From NCBI GenBank assembly GCA_023412005.1, contig JAEYOE010000010.1, positions 62,001 through 126,000 on the forward strand: 64,000 nucleotides of DNA, given 5' to 3'. This document shows, one piece after another, positions 31,943 to 41,120 of the stretch. The position numbers and the translations under genes are program-made. The DNA comes from Bacillota bacterium. Its GTDB lineage: Bacteria; Bacillota; Clostridia; Christensenellales; SZUA-584. Positions within the stretch are counted from its first letter, which is position 1. Every line of letters starts with the position of its first letter. The notes beneath the pieces were generated by a model, which worked only from the letters and a program-made list of their open reading frames with translations, was not told where the DNA came from and ran no database searches.

Positions 31943-31968
31943 GCGTGCATTTCCTCAAAGATCGAACG

Positions 31969-32279
31969 GCAATCCTCCGTCGCGCTGTGCATGCCATCGC
32001 CTTTGTTAAAGGAGGCTTTGGGCATGGTCTTTTGGCTCCTTTTGAAAGGAGCTGTCAGCGTTAGCTGACTGAGGATTGATCGAAGTTGACCGTATACCTT
32101 AAATCATTCGAAGTATAAACACCCAAGCCATTCGTAAAAAGACAATCAGTTTTTCGGCAATGCTGATCGCAGTCCTCCGTCGCGCTACGCGCGCCACCTC
32201 CTTTGTTAAAGGAGGCTTTGGGTATGGTCTTTTGGCTCCTTTTGAAAGGAGCTGTCAGCGTTAGCTAGCTGAGGATTGT
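31969..32279. repeat. Two direct copies of a 108-bp inverted-repeat element
   Basis: Copies at about 31970-32078 and 32171-32278. Each starts with CCTCCGTCGCGCT and CTTTGTTAAAGGAGGC, then GCTCCTTTTGAAAGGAGCTG and ends GAGGATTG. The ends are inverted repeats, and each half is a two-hairpin unit of the same family as 28161-28205. The 90 bases between the copies hold nothing recognisable, and no gene lies in 31943-32305. Confidence 0.82.
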
Positions 32280-32305
32280 TCATGGCTGTCAGACGTCTGC
32301 AGGCC

Positions 32306-34036
32306 TCACTCCCGGAACTGGCTGTTATACAGCGTCGCATAAACCCCGCCCTGCTTTAGCAGCCCCTCATGCGTCCCTCTCTCAGCCACACCCTCCTCAT
32401 CAATCACAATAATCTCATCCGCGTTCTTCACGGTAGAAAGCCGGTGCGCAATCACCAGCGTGGTGCGCCCCACCGCCAGCTCCTCAAACGCCTTCTGTAT
32501 GCGCTTCTCCGTCACGCTGTCGAGAGCGGACGTTGCTTCATCGAGTATCAGCACCGGCGGATTTTTAAGGAATATCCGCGCAATCGAAATGCGCTGCTTC
32601 TGCCCGCCCGAAAGCCGTATGCCGCGCTCTCCCACCTGCGTGTCGTAGCCGTTCTCCATTTCCACAATCATGTCGTGTATCTCGGCGCGCTTCGCCGCTT
32701 CCACAATCTCGCTGTCCGTCGCGTCAATACGCCCATAGCGTATGTTGTCCCGTATGCTGCCCGCAAACAAAAACACATCCTGCGACACAATGCCGATATT
32801 CTGCCGCAGCGACAGCAGCGTCACATCCTTAATGTCGTGCCCGTCTATCGTGATGCGCCCGCTGCTTGCCTCATAAAAGCGCGGTATCAGGTGGCACAGC
32901 GTGGTTTTGCCGCCGCCCGACGGCCCCACCAGCGCGAGCGTTTTCCCCGCGTCCACCGTCAGGTTCAAATGCTCCAGCACCTTTGTTTTGTCGTTGTACG
33001 AAAAGCTCACATCCTCAAAAGCGATATCACCCTTCACGTTTTTCAGCGTTATAGCCCTTGGTTTGTCGGCGATATCGGGCTGCTCGCTCAATAACTCACG
33101 GAAGCGGTGAAAGCCCGCCATGCCGCTCGAAAACTGCTCCATAAACGTGGATATTTTGCGAATCGGCTGCAGGAACGTGGCGACATAAAGCGAAAACGTG
33201 ATAAGCCCCACGTAATCAAACGCACCTTGCATAATGAGATACCCGCCGAAAGCAATCACCGCCACGCTGAACAGGCTCGTGAAAAACTCCACGCCGCTTT
33301 GAAACACGGCCATTGCCGAATAAAACTCGCCCTTTGAGCGCTTGAACCGTTCATTGCTCTCCATGAACTTATCCACTTCAAACGCTTCGTTGGTAAACGC
33401 CTTGGCCACGCGCGCGCCGGATATGCTCGATTCCACCCCCGCGTTGATGCCCGCCATGCGCTCCTTCACGCGCTTGCTGGCGCGCATCATGCGCTTTCTT
33501 TGCATCATCGTGAACAGCACGCCGATGGGTACGAGGACGATCAGCACCAGCGCCAGCTTCACGTTGATGGTCAGCATCACGGTGAACGCGCCGATAATCG
33601 TGATCAGCGATATGAAGATATCCTCCGGGCCGTGATGCGCGAGCTCAGTGATGTCAAAAAGATCGGTCGTCACGTGAGACATCAGCTGGCCCGTTCGGTT
33701 CTTATCGTAAAAGCGGAATGAGAGCTTTTGCATATGCGTAAACAGGTCACGCCTCATGTCGGCCTCCATCCGCACGCCCAAGGTATGCCCCCAGTATGTC
33801 ACGATGTACATGAACAGCGCGCGCAGCAAATACGCTGCCACCAGCGCCCCCATGATGATGAAAAACGTGTCAAACAGCTTTGATGGCAGCAGCGTCGTCA
33901 TCGCGTAGCGCGATGCAAGCGGAAACGCGAGGTCAACGGCCGCAATCATCAGCGCGCAAACAAGATCAAGAACAAAAAGCCGCCAATGGCGGCGGTAATA
34001 CGAAATAAAATGCCCGAGTGTGCTTTTGGGAATCAT
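32306..34036 (-). CDS. ABC exporter, fused membrane and ATPase domains
   Basis: A 576-residue half-transporter of the MsbA/LmrA (ABCB-like) type. Six membrane helices occupy residues about 1-310. The nucleotide-binding domain has Walker A GPSGGGKTT near 370, the signature LSGGQKQRISIAR near 475, Walker B VLILDEATSALD near 497 and the switch IAHRLS near 530. It probably works as a homodimer exporting lipids, drugs or peptides. No second half-transporter or regulator is adjacent. No strong terminator follows; the downstream spacer is repeat-rich. Confidence 0.92.
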   Translation of the reverse strand: MIPKSTLGHFISYYRRHWRLFVLDLVCALMIAAVDLAFPLASRYAMTTLLPSKLFDTFFIIMGALVAAYLLRALFMYIVTYWGHTLGVRMEADMRRDLFTHMQKLSFRFYDKNRTGQLMSHVTTDLFDITELAHHGPEDIFISLITIIGAFTVMLTINVKLALVLIVLVPIGVLFTMMQRKRMMRASKRVKERMAGINAGVESSISGARVAKAFTNEAFEVDKFMESNERFKRSKGEFYSAMAVFQSGVEFFTSLFSVAVIAFGGYLIMQGAFDYVGLITFSLYVATFLQPIRKISTFMEQFSSGMAGFHRFRELLSEQPDIADKPRAITLKNVKGDIAFEDVSFSYNDKTKVLEHLNLTVDAGKTLALVGPSGGGKTTLCHLIPRFYEASSGRITIDGHDIKDVTLLSLRQNIGIVSQDVFLFAGSIRDNIRYGRIDATDSEIVEAAKRAEIHDMIVEMENGYDTQVGERGIRLSGGQKQRISIARIFLKNPPVLILDEATSALDSVTEKRIQKAFEELAVGRTTLVIAHRLSTVKNADEIIVIDEEGVAERGTHEGLLKQGGVYATLYNSQFRE

Positions 34037-34177
34037 TTGTTACCTACCATGCTGTTGAGTTTTTACCATTATACCCCCGCTATGCCTGCGTGACAACAGT
34101 ACTCCATGTTTGGTCTAAGCCTCAGCCGACATATCGGATCTTTTTCTGACACAACACATACTTGAAAACGCCGATAC

Positions 34178-34209
34178 AAAAAGAGCACCTTCATTTCGAC
34201 GATGCTCTC
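34178..34209 (-). terminator. Terminator of the alpha/beta hydrolase gene
   Basis: On the minus strand GAGCATC pairs with GGTGCTC across about 11 bases, followed by TTTTTG. It lies 90 bases after the hydrolase stop. Confidence 0.7.
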
Positions 34210-34297
34210 GTAAGCTATTTCTTAAGTTAATTTCATTAACAAATTGTTTTTAAGCAAGATTTTTTCAGCTTACGTGGAATTCCATAATGATTTATAA

Positions 34298-35284
34298 TCA
34301 TTGATGTTTCAGCACCCTTCTTACCGTCTGCATCCAACGCTGAGGCTCTTCAAACTGCGGTGAATGAGCGGAATGTTCAAACCAGATAAACTCCTTTTTG
34401 GGAGCGTTCAGAGCTTCAAACCACCGTCTGGCTAAAACGGAAGGCGTATTGTAATCATGCCTTCCCTGCGTAAAACAAACGGGAACAGACAAGCCGGATA
34501 TGCTCTGAAAGAAATCGGTCTCGATCATTTGACTGTAAAGCTGATGCATACAGTGTCTGCGTCCCATCAGGTATCTTACATAATCAAGAAGCGAGTATTC
34601 ATTTGTGCTCAGTATTGCTCTTAAAACAAAGCGAGCAATCGACTCTTCGGTATTATAGAATGCACCTCCGAACTTTTGCAGATAATTGCGCTGAACGATG
34701 AAATCTCTCTCATTTTTATAAAGTCCTCTATTGGGCTCCTCGATTTTTACCAAGTCTCGCAGAGCCTTTCTATCATGCCGACGTCGGGCTTCATTCATCG
34801 TAAATTCATATGACAAACGTTCATTTTCTTCACCATTAACAAACTGCCCAATACCCAAATACGCTGCAATATCTTCCGGATACCGTGAAGCTGTTAAAAC
34901 GCCCAGCAGCGACCCCCATGAATGGCCGACAACAACTATTTTGTCCTGCAAAAACCTCTTCTTTAAATGGTTAATCACAGTGTGCACGTCTTCAACGCAT
35001 GTCTCCAAAGTCATCTCTTCATTCTTCGCTGCTTTAAGGTTAAAGCTTTTTCCCGCTCCGCGTTGATCCCAGCAGACGATTGTATAAGTATCCGTAAGTG
35101 CAGATAAATAATTCATGACCAATGGCCTGTCACAACTCCCCGGTCCACCGTGTAAAAAAAGCAATACCGGATTTTCCGGGTTTTCCGTTCGATATCGCAG
35201 ATGAAAACGAGTGCCATTGCATAAAGCAATATCACATTTGTCAATGGCATAGCGTTTTTTCTCACGTCGGAATTTATTATTCAT
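34298..35284 (-). CDS. Alpha/beta hydrolase, prolyl iminopeptidase-like
   Basis: A 328-residue hydrolase. LLFLHGGPGSCDRPLVM near residue 45 is the HGGPG oxyanion-hole motif of proline iminopeptidase-like enzymes, VVVGHSWGSLLGVL near 120 has the nucleophile Ser, and the C-terminal GRHDYNTPS and EHSAHSPQFEEP supply Asp and His. It may release N-terminal residues from peptides or hydrolyse small esters. No clear ribosome site lies before ATG 35284. It is not in an operon. Confidence 0.86.
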   Translation of the reverse strand: MNNKFRREKKRYAIDKCDIALCNGTRFHLRYRTENPENPVLLFLHGGPGSCDRPLVMNYLSALTDTYTIVCWDQRGAGKSFNLKAAKNEEMTLETCVEDVHTVINHLKKRFLQDKIVVVGHSWGSLLGVLTASRYPEDIAAYLGIGQFVNGEENERLSYEFTMNEARRRHDRKALRDLVKIEEPNRGLYKNERDFIVQRNYLQKFGGAFYNTEESIARFVLRAILSTNEYSLLDYVRYLMGRRHCMHQLYSQMIETDFFQSISGLSVPVCFTQGRHDYNTPSVLARRWFEALNAPKKEFIWFEHSAHSPQFEEPQRWMQTVRRVLKHQ

Positions 35285-35380
35285 AAGTATAACATAACAT
35301 ATATTATTTTTCTTTCAAGTCACTTACTGTTATTTGTTCGGTCAATTATTCACTATTGAAGCTTTTTACGTACTGACATA

Positions 35381-35409
35381 AAAAGAGCACCTTCTTTCAA
35401 AGATGCTCC
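35381..35409 (-). terminator. Terminator of the PadR-membrane protein operon
   Basis: GAGCATCTT pairs with AAGGTGCTC on the minus strand, followed by TTTTT. It closely resembles the hairpin at 34178-34209. Confidence 0.82.
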
Positions 35410-35425
35410 TCTATCCCATCGTTAT

Positions 35426-36454
35426 TTACGCTGCTTTTTCAAACATGGCTGATCCGCGTGCCCCGCGGTAGATCGTCACAATCGAATCCACCACATACCC
35501 AAAGACGCTGAGTACCACGATAATGGTGGGCAGATTCGTCCAGAAGGTATTGGCCAGCGGCTCCGCAAAGAACGCGGCACCTGTAGCCGTGTGCAATGAT
35601 GACATAAAGTTTGCGTTCCATATCGCCGGGGGCAGAAACACCACGATAGCCAGCACGATCAGCGCTGCATTGATGATCGCAAGAGATATCGACACCTTCA
35701 TCGTGTAGCGACCCGCAATCAGCCGTATCACATCTTTGAGCATGCTGAGACACAGAGATAAATTGATAAGCGGCAGCAGCGACAGCAGCACATCAAGATT
35801 GAAAATCGGGATCGAGACCAAGCCTTCCGCTCCGGTCACAAAGCCGAAAATCCACGGCATCGCATTAAATATCACCAGACCGATGACGCCGAATACCAGA
35901 CCGGCAATCGGGTCGCCACGCTTGATGATCAGCGTGTCTTTTTTGTTCATAGACGGTACCGGCGGCAAGTCCTTGGGGTTCCATTCAAAGCTCTCGGGTA
36001 ACTTTTTGCTGAACCGTTCTGTGAGCGCAAACGCAATGGTCACATACGCAAACGCCTGAAACAACCCGCTGATGATGCCCCAGAACGACTGTGCAGCAGT
36101 GCTGAACGCGTTCTCCGGCAGCGTGGCAAGGCTGCCCACAATCAGCGCGATTACCAAGCCAAATCCGGTGGCGGCCAGCACGATTTTAAGCACAAGCATA
36201 TAGAGGTCGTAATAATCCGGCCCGATCAGATGGCGTTTTGTGCCGCGGTATTTCGCGGCCAGCTCAGACGGCCGACCAAGCTCCTTAAGCACAGCGGTCA
36301 CATCGTCTGCCGATGCCTCGGCCTCACCTGTACGTGCGGCCAGCATGTCGTCGATAAGGCTCCCCAGTTCTTTTTCGATGTCCGCGCGCTGTTCCTGCGG
36401 CAGCCGTCGCGTGACATCATACACATACCTGTCAATCAATTCTTTCGCTTTCAT
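35426..36454 (-). CDS. HAAS-domain membrane protein partnered with a PadR regulator
   Basis: A 342-residue protein. Residues about 1-75 (ELIDRYVYDVTRRLPQEQRA, ...ADDVTAVLKELGRPSELAAK) form a HAAS-like helical domain that commonly follows PadR regulators in Firmicutes. The rest holds about six membrane helices in pairs. The ATG overlaps the stop of the PadR gene by four bases. Such pairs sense the envelope or relay signals through the helical domain; the signal is unknown. Confidence 0.82.
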   Translation of the reverse strand: MKAKELIDRYVYDVTRRLPQEQRADIEKELGSLIDDMLAARTGEAEASADDVTAVLKELGRPSELAAKYRGTKRHLIGPDYYDLYMLVLKIVLAATGFGLVIALIVGSLATLPENAFSTAAQSFWGIISGLFQAFAYVTIAFALTERFSKKLPESFEWNPKDLPPVPSMNKKDTLIIKRGDPIAGLVFGVIGLVIFNAMPWIFGFVTGAEGLVSIPIFNLDVLLSLLPLINLSLCLSMLKDVIRLIAGRYTMKVSISLAIINAALIVLAIVVFLPPAIWNANFMSSLHTATGAAFFAEPLANTFWTNLPTIIVVLSVFGYVVDSIVTIYRGARGSAMFEKAA

Positions 36455-36801
36455 TTTTTCATGCCCTCCTCATGAATCAATCTTTCAATGCTTCGCGCAA
36501 GGTCATCCCACTGTCCGCACAGCATCTTATAAATTTTTGCGCCCGCTTCACTGCGCTCATAATACTTACGAGGCTTCGGGCCGGATGTTTCCCACTCGCT
36601 TTTTAATAGCCCCTGCGATTCGAGCCGCCGCAGCAGCGGATACAGCGTTCCCGGCTCAATGCTCATGCCCGCAACGCTCAGCTCTTCCACAAGCGCGTAG
36701 CCGTATTTGGGGCTGTTTAAGCGGCTCAGCACGCACAGCGTCACCGTTCCGCGCCGCAGCTCCTGCTCCATATTCGTGACGATCGTGTTTAGTTCTTCCA
36801 T
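36451..36801 (-). CDS. PadR-family transcriptional regulator
   Basis: A 116-residue winged-helix protein: RGTVTLCVLSRLNSPKYGYA, then GMSIEPGTLYPLLRRLESQG, and KPRKYYERSEAGAKIYK for the wing. The start is ATG 36801 with AGGTGA 6 bases upstream; an ATG at 36822 lies inside the -10 box and cannot be used. PadR proteins normally repress their own operon, here shared with the HAAS membrane protein. Confidence 0.93.
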   Translation of the reverse strand: MEELNTIVTNMEQELRRGTVTLCVLSRLNSPKYGYALVEELSVAGMSIEPGTLYPLLRRLESQGLLKSEWETSGPKPRKYYERSEAGAKIYKMLCGQWDDLARSIERLIHEEGMKK

Positions 36802-36820
36802 GGTTCTCACCTCTGATCGC

Positions 36821-36850
36821 ATTATACTGTATGTCGCACACTATTGTCAA
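36821..36850 (-). promoter_or_regulatory. Promoter of the PadR operon
   Basis: TTGACA (36845-36850) and TATAAT (36821-36826) on the minus strand with an 18-base spacer. Transcription should start about 10 bases before the ribosome site, so the leader is very short. Confidence 0.88.
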
Positions 36851-36907
36851 TACTATTATATAGTTATTTTTATGTTATTTTTAATAAGGTGTTATCGTGC
36901 CATAATC

Positions 36908-37022
36908 CTAAGTCAGCTTCGCTGACAGTTCCTTTTCAAAGCTATCAACATCAGCGGCATTTTTTAAGCAGTCAGCCTCCCTCAGTCGCCTTGCGGCGAC
37001 AGCTCCCTCCAGAGGGAGCTAT
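36908..37022. repeat. Two-hairpin repeats, reverse orientation
   Basis: GTCAGC-TTC-GCTGAC (36912-36926) and TCCTTTTCAAAG, then CAGTCGCC-TTGC-GGCGACAG (36980-36999) and AGCTCCCTCCAGAGGGAGCT. These are reverse copies of the family at 15962, 28161 and 32034. The spacer 36823-37199 has no gene. Confidence 0.72.
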
Positions 37023-37152
37023 GGGTGCCAGTAAATCTCGATTGACTAATCCAAGATCTCTTTCGTCGCATTATGAGTAGAAAAAAGGCTCTTTAAAAAA
37101 AGGACATAATGACTTCTCTAACGGGTGAAGGCTTGCCCTCTTTGCGGAAAAT

Positions 37153-37194
37153 AAAAAAGAAGCCTGTTTATCGCGTAAACAAGCTCCTTCTTCT
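37153..37194 (-). terminator. Terminator of the aminotransferase gene
   Basis: On the minus strand AGAAGGAGCTTGTTTA pairs with TAAACAGGCTTCT around CGCGA, followed by TTTTTATTTT. Confidence 0.85.
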
Positions 37195-37199
37195 TTTCA

Positions 37200-38303
37200 T
37201 CATTTTTGCAGATAATCGTCTAATTTCCCAAGGCACTCCGCAAAGTTCTTTCTCCCATAACCCATGCGAAAATAGCTGCCGTCCGTCTCATACACAGCCC
37301 CCGGCAGCAGCAGCACTCCTGACTGACGAATCAGCTCTTCACAAAAGTCCGTTCCATCCGCACCGCTTTTCAGCTTATGAAACGCGACAGGCCCGGCAGC
37401 CGGCCTGTTATTGACGAACCTGTCCGCATGCTTGTTAAAGAAGCCTTCGGCAATGGCCATGTTATCCTGAATGATCGTCACGCTTCTTTTGAGCAGCTGA
37501 TCGCAGTGCGCAAGCGCCAATGCCGACAAAAACTCGCTCGGCGCGCTGCAGCAGATGGTGGTGTAGAACTTAAGCTTCAGCATACGCTCGAATACCTCTT
37601 TATTCCGCGTGGCAATCCAGCCGATGCGCAGCCCCGGCAGCCCGTAGGCTTTGCTCATCACACCGAGCGACACCGCGTTTTCATACAGATCGCTCATCCA
37701 CGAATGCTGCTGCCCGTCCCACTCCAGCCCCTTGTAGACCTGATCGCAGAACACGAATATATTCCTTTCACGGGCAATCGCCGCGACGGTTTTCAGCTGC
37801 TCGTCGCTCAGCACATAGCCTGTCGGGTTGTGCGGGGTGTTGATTACAATCAGCTTTGTCTGCGGCTTGATCAGCGAAATCAGCTCATCCATATCGAGCA
37901 TCCAGCCGTCCTGCGTCTGACGCAGCGCCCACGGAGATACCTCGCACCCCACCGATGCCGCCACCTCATAGAGCGACTGGTACGCGGGTGACAGATACAC
38001 CACGTGATCGCCCCGCTCCAAGAAAACCTGCATGAAGCCGTATATTGCTTCTTCGGCACCGGCGTGCACAAGAATATCCTGCGGCGTGCATGTCTCATAC
38101 AGCGCCGCGATGCGCTCTCTTAAATACAGGCTGCCCTTCACCTCAGTGTATCCGAGCCATAGCTTTTGAAACCGCTCAGCCGCGTCGGGTTCGATGGCAA
38201 GCAGGTCCCCAATGCTCATCGATTCGCAGTCTGACTGAGACAGCAGATATTTTGCGGTGAATTCGTGTTTTTCGTAGAAATCTTCGAGTAAAAATGTTTT
38301 CAT
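37200..38303 (-). CDS. Class I/II pyridoxal-phosphate aminotransferase
   Basis: A 367-residue enzyme of fold type I. VHAGAEEAIYGFMQVFLERG binds the cofactor phosphate, VINTPHNPTGYVLS near residue 155 holds the conserved Asn, FVFCDQVYKGLEW the Asp and Tyr, and VMSKAYGLPGLRIGW near 215 the Schiff-base Lys and phosphate-binding Arg. It is shorter at the N-terminus than aspartate aminotransferases and resembles the capreomycidine synthase/threonine decarboxylase-like group. Substrate is not predictable and no pathway neighbours are present. Confidence 0.9.
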   Translation of the reverse strand: MKTFLLEDFYEKHEFTAKYLLSQSDCESMSIGDLLAIEPDAAERFQKLWLGYTEVKGSLYLRERIAALYETCTPQDILVHAGAEEAIYGFMQVFLERGDHVVYLSPAYQSLYEVAASVGCEVSPWALRQTQDGWMLDMDELISLIKPQTKLIVINTPHNPTGYVLSDEQLKTVAAIARERNIFVFCDQVYKGLEWDGQQHSWMSDLYENAVSLGVMSKAYGLPGLRIGWIATRNKEVFERMLKLKFYTTICCSAPSEFLSALALAHCDQLLKRSVTIIQDNMAIAEGFFNKHADRFVNNRPAAGPVAFHKLKSGADGTDFCEELIRQSGVLLLPGAVYETDGSYFRMGYGRKNFAECLGKLDDYLQK

Positions 38304-38350
38304 GTTTCCCCCAATATTATATTAACAGATCTTCATATGTCATTCTAAAC

Positions 38351-38438
38351 GAGCTCAGCACAGTGACGACGGGTGGAAAAAGAATCTGTCTAAATATATC
38401 CTGGTCCACTTCGTAGTCATCGCTTCGCTCCCACTACG
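38351..38438. repeat. 99-bp palindromic element, partial copy 3
   Basis: GGAAAAAGAATCTGTC, then GGTCCACTTCGTAGTCATCG and CTTCGCTCCCACTACG match the right two thirds of the element at 16095-16193 in the same orientation. The left end is degenerate. Confidence 0.65.
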
Positions 38439-38471
38439 TAAAGGACTCTTTATGAGCTTATTGATTTTTTC

Positions 38472-39116
38472 CTAAATGTACTTACTCGCTTCTTTGACAC
38501 TTAGAGAATGAAGCCTGTGCTCAGCCAGAAAATCCCGCACCCACTGCGCGTCGGTTTTCGAATACTCGCGCAGCACCCAACCAATAGCTTTATTCAAGAA
38601 GAATTCCTTGGTTTCGCAGTTGCAGAGTATCGCGCGTGTTAAAAAAGCCGTATCCGTCTGCTTCTTGTATTTAAGCTGAAAGAGTAACGACGCACGCCTG
38701 AGCCAGAGGTTGTCGCTCGTCACCCAGCCCGCGATCACCTGCTCTTTAAGCTCCTGATGGCGACGCACAATATCCCCCGCGATTGTTGCCAGCATATCCA
38801 CCGTGTCCCACCACGATTTGGTGACAATCAGCTTTTCCATGCGGTGAATGTCATCAGCCACAAGGCGGTTTTTCACGTCCAACAGATAAGTCATGCCAAG
38901 GTACTGAAACTCGCGTTCGGGCAGCTCAAAGCACTTGAAAACAAAATCCCAGTCCACCGCTTTTTCCTTCTTCTTTGCCGCGAGAAAACTGCGACTCAGC
39001 TGGGCGCGCTGCGGCTTCTGCAGCCCCAAAAACGCGAACTGATTTTTCATGTAGGCAGCCATGCCGGATGCCATGACGCTGTCGGCAGCATCGTAATAAG
39101 CTTGAAAGATATCCAT
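38472..39116 (-). CDS. AlkD-like DNA alkylation repair protein
   Basis: A 214-residue all-helical HEAT-repeat protein. LGLQKPQRAQLSRSFL, ELPEREFQYLGMTYLL, KSWWDTVDMLATIAGDIV (the Trp-Trp-Asp-Asp region that lines the AlkD lesion site) and NLWLRRASLLFQLKYK are recognisable. AlkD enzymes excise N3- and N7-alkylated purines without base flipping. The terminal KAIGWVLREYSKTDAQWVRD is the last HEAT unit. The gene stands alone. Confidence 0.92.
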   Translation of the reverse strand: MDIFQAYYDAADSVMASGMAAYMKNQFAFLGLQKPQRAQLSRSFLAAKKKEKAVDWDFVFKCFELPEREFQYLGMTYLLDVKNRLVADDIHRMEKLIVTKSWWDTVDMLATIAGDIVRRHQELKEQVIAGWVTSDNLWLRRASLLFQLKYKKQTDTAFLTRAILCNCETKEFFLNKAIGWVLREYSKTDAQWVRDFLAEHRLHSLSVKEASKYI

Positions 39117-39231
39117 CGCGCTTCTCCTGTATTGTGATTGTTATTATATTAATACAAACCTTTACAAGCCGCAAACAGTGTCTTAAGATATTTCAATATA
39201 TTTGTGCAAAAATACTCTCATTAACAAAAAA

Positions 39232-39397
39232 CAGCCGCCCTTTCGGATGGCTGCCAGACTCTGTTTTGTCATTCCGAGCCTGTCGAGGAATCCCATGAAA
39301 TACGCTTTGATGAAGGGGATTCCTCGATCGCTTACGCTCCAACGGAATGACATAAGTACCTTTTTTACACGCTGACAACCACCCTTTCGGATGGCTG
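39232..39397. repeat. Duplicated hairpin flanking a palindromic element
   Basis: The hairpin sequence CCCTTTCGGATGGCTG occurs at 39238-39253 and again at 39382-39397. Between them lies an 84-base imperfect palindrome that starts GTCATTCCGAG (39268) and ends CGGAATGAC (39351). On the minus strand the hairpin at 39232-39253 is followed by TTTTTT and can end the acc-fab operon. Confidence 0.75.
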
Positions 39398-39416
39398 CTT
39401 GAATCAATATGTTTCC

Positions 39417-39848
39417 TTATTCCGCGTCACCGATGGCAAACACGAGTTCACAACTCGCGGCGAGCTTGCCGTTCACATAGGCCTTGCCGCTGCCGAGGCC
39501 GATGCTTTCTCTCACATCTTCAATAGACGCTTCGAGCATCAGCGAATCGCCCGGCACCACCTTTTCTTTAAAACGCGCGTTTTTAATGCGTCCGAGAAAA
39601 GCGAGTTTGCCCTTCATCTGCTCCATCGACAGCAGCGCAATGCCGCCCATCTGCGCAATCGCTTCCACAATCAGCACACCGGGCATCACTTTCTTTTCTG
39701 CAAAATGCCCCATGAAAAACCACTCGTTTCCGCTCACGGCCTTCACGCCGGTCGCCTTCACGCCGGGTTCCAGCTCATCCACCCTGTCCACCATTAAAAA
39801 CGGCTCGCGGTGCGGCAATATCTGTTTAACCTGCTCTATATTCAACAT
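39417..39848 (-). CDS. fabZ: 3-hydroxyacyl-ACP dehydratase FabZ
   Basis: A 143-residue hotdog enzyme that dehydrates 3-hydroxyacyl-ACP to trans-2-enoyl-ACP. The start EQVKQILPHREPFLMVDRVD is canonical, the active-site His is in FFMGHFAEKKVMPGVLIVEA with the Glu at its end. It is the last gene of the acc-fab operon, 16 bases after fabF. No separate FabA or FabN is present, so how unsaturated acids are made is not shown here. Confidence 0.96.
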   Translation of the reverse strand: MLNIEQVKQILPHREPFLMVDRVDELEPGVKATGVKAVSGNEWFFMGHFAEKKVMPGVLIVEAIAQMGGIALLSMEQMKGKLAFLGRIKNARFKEKVVPGDSLMLEASIEDVRESIGLGSGKAYVNGKLAASCELVFAIGDAE

Positions 39849-39864
39849 AATGTCTCCTACTCTG

Positions 39865-41097
39865 TTAATACTTGCTCAGCACAACACAGCTGTTGTGTCC
39901 GCCAAACCCGAACGAGTTGGATATCGCGTACTTGGCATTCATTTTGCGCGCCTTACCCTTCACATAGTCAAGGTTACACCCTTCGCCTTCGGTTTGAAGG
40001 CCAATTGTCGGCGGCGCAATGCCCTCAGCCAGCGCCATCGCGGTAATCACCGCTTCAAACGCACCCGCCGCGCCCAGCATATGCCCCGTCATTGATTTGG
40101 TCGAGCTGACAAGCAGCTTTTTGGCGTGCTCGCCGAAGCACAGCTCAATTGCCGCGCTCTCGCCCACATCGTTGAGCGGTGTGCCGGTTCCATGCGCGTT
40201 GACATAGCCGATTTCGTTCTTCTCGAGCCCCGCATCGAGTATCGCGAGCTCCATCGCTCTGGACGCGTATTTGCCCTCAGGCTGCGGTGCCGTGATGTGA
40301 TACGCATCGCATGTCTGTGCGTACCCGGCCACCTCACCGAGTATCTTCGCGCCGCGCTTTTTGGCATGCGCTTCGCTCTCAATCAGCATAAACGCCGCGC
40401 CCTCGCCCATCACAAAGCCCGATCTGTCCTTGTCAAACGGAATACTGGCACGCAGCGGGTCTGCACTCTCGGTAACAGCCTGCATCTGATGGAACCCCTG
40501 TACAGCCAGTTCCACCATCGTTGATTCCGCGCCGCCCACCAGCACCGCGTCCATTCGCCCTTCACGCACCGCATACATCGCCTGCCCAATAGCGTCGGTG
40601 CCCGTGGCACAGGCCGTCACCACCGAAAGGCAAATGCCGTGCAGCCCAAAACGCATGCTGATGATGCCCGCCGTTGTGTTGATGATGGCTTTGGGGATAA
40701 ACAGCGACGATACGCTGCGCGGTCCGTTTTGCATCAGTTCACCGTGTTGATCACAAATCACATCAAGGCCGCCCATACCGCTGCCCAGCACCACGCCCAC
40801 ACGTTCGTCATCAAAGCCGCTCTCTGAAAGGCCGCTCTGTTCCCACGCCTGCGCGGCCGCTGTCACCGCAAAAAGCGTGAAACGCGCCATACGCTTTTGT
40901 TCACGCTTGCTGATATACTTTTCGGGGTCAAAATCCTTCACCTGCCCCGCCACATGAATACCCGTCAGCTCCGCATCAAACAACTCCGCCTTGCTGATAC
41001 CGCATACCCCATCAATAGCCGCCTTAAAAGATGAGGCCGCATCCAAACCGATGGGCGAGACCGCGCCCAATCCGGTAATACATACTTTATTTCTCAT
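39865..41097 (-). CDS. fabF: 3-oxoacyl-ACP synthase II FabF
   Basis: A 410-residue condensing enzyme that extends acyl-ACP with malonyl-ACP. The Cys-His-His triad is visible: VVTACATGTDAIGQAM near residue 163, VNAHGTGTPLNDVGE near 302 and SMTGHMLGAAGAFEAV near 338; NSFGFGGHNSCVVL closes the domain. GAGGT lies a few bases upstream of ATG 41097. It lies between fabG and fabZ. Confidence 0.97.
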   Translation of the reverse strand: MRNKVCITGLGAVSPIGLDAASSFKAAIDGVCGISKAELFDAELTGIHVAGQVKDFDPEKYISKREQKRMARFTLFAVTAAAQAWEQSGLSESGFDDERVGVVLGSGMGGLDVICDQHGELMQNGPRSVSSLFIPKAIINTTAGIISMRFGLHGICLSVVTACATGTDAIGQAMYAVREGRMDAVLVGGAESTMVELAVQGFHQMQAVTESADPLRASIPFDKDRSGFVMGEGAAFMLIESEAHAKKRGAKILGEVAGYAQTCDAYHITAPQPEGKYASRAMELAILDAGLEKNEIGYVNAHGTGTPLNDVGESAAIELCFGEHAKKLLVSSTKSMTGHMLGAAGAFEAVITAMALAEGIAPPTIGLQTEGEGCNLDYVKGKARKMNAKYAISNSFGFGGHNSCVVLSKY

Positions 41098-41120
41098 ATG
41101 ACCTCCATACGGTTTTACGT

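Noticed and set aside
31969..32279. Insertion sequence remnants
   Set aside because: Inverted-repeat ends exist, but no transposase fragment or coding frame is found; the copies are too short and too structured.
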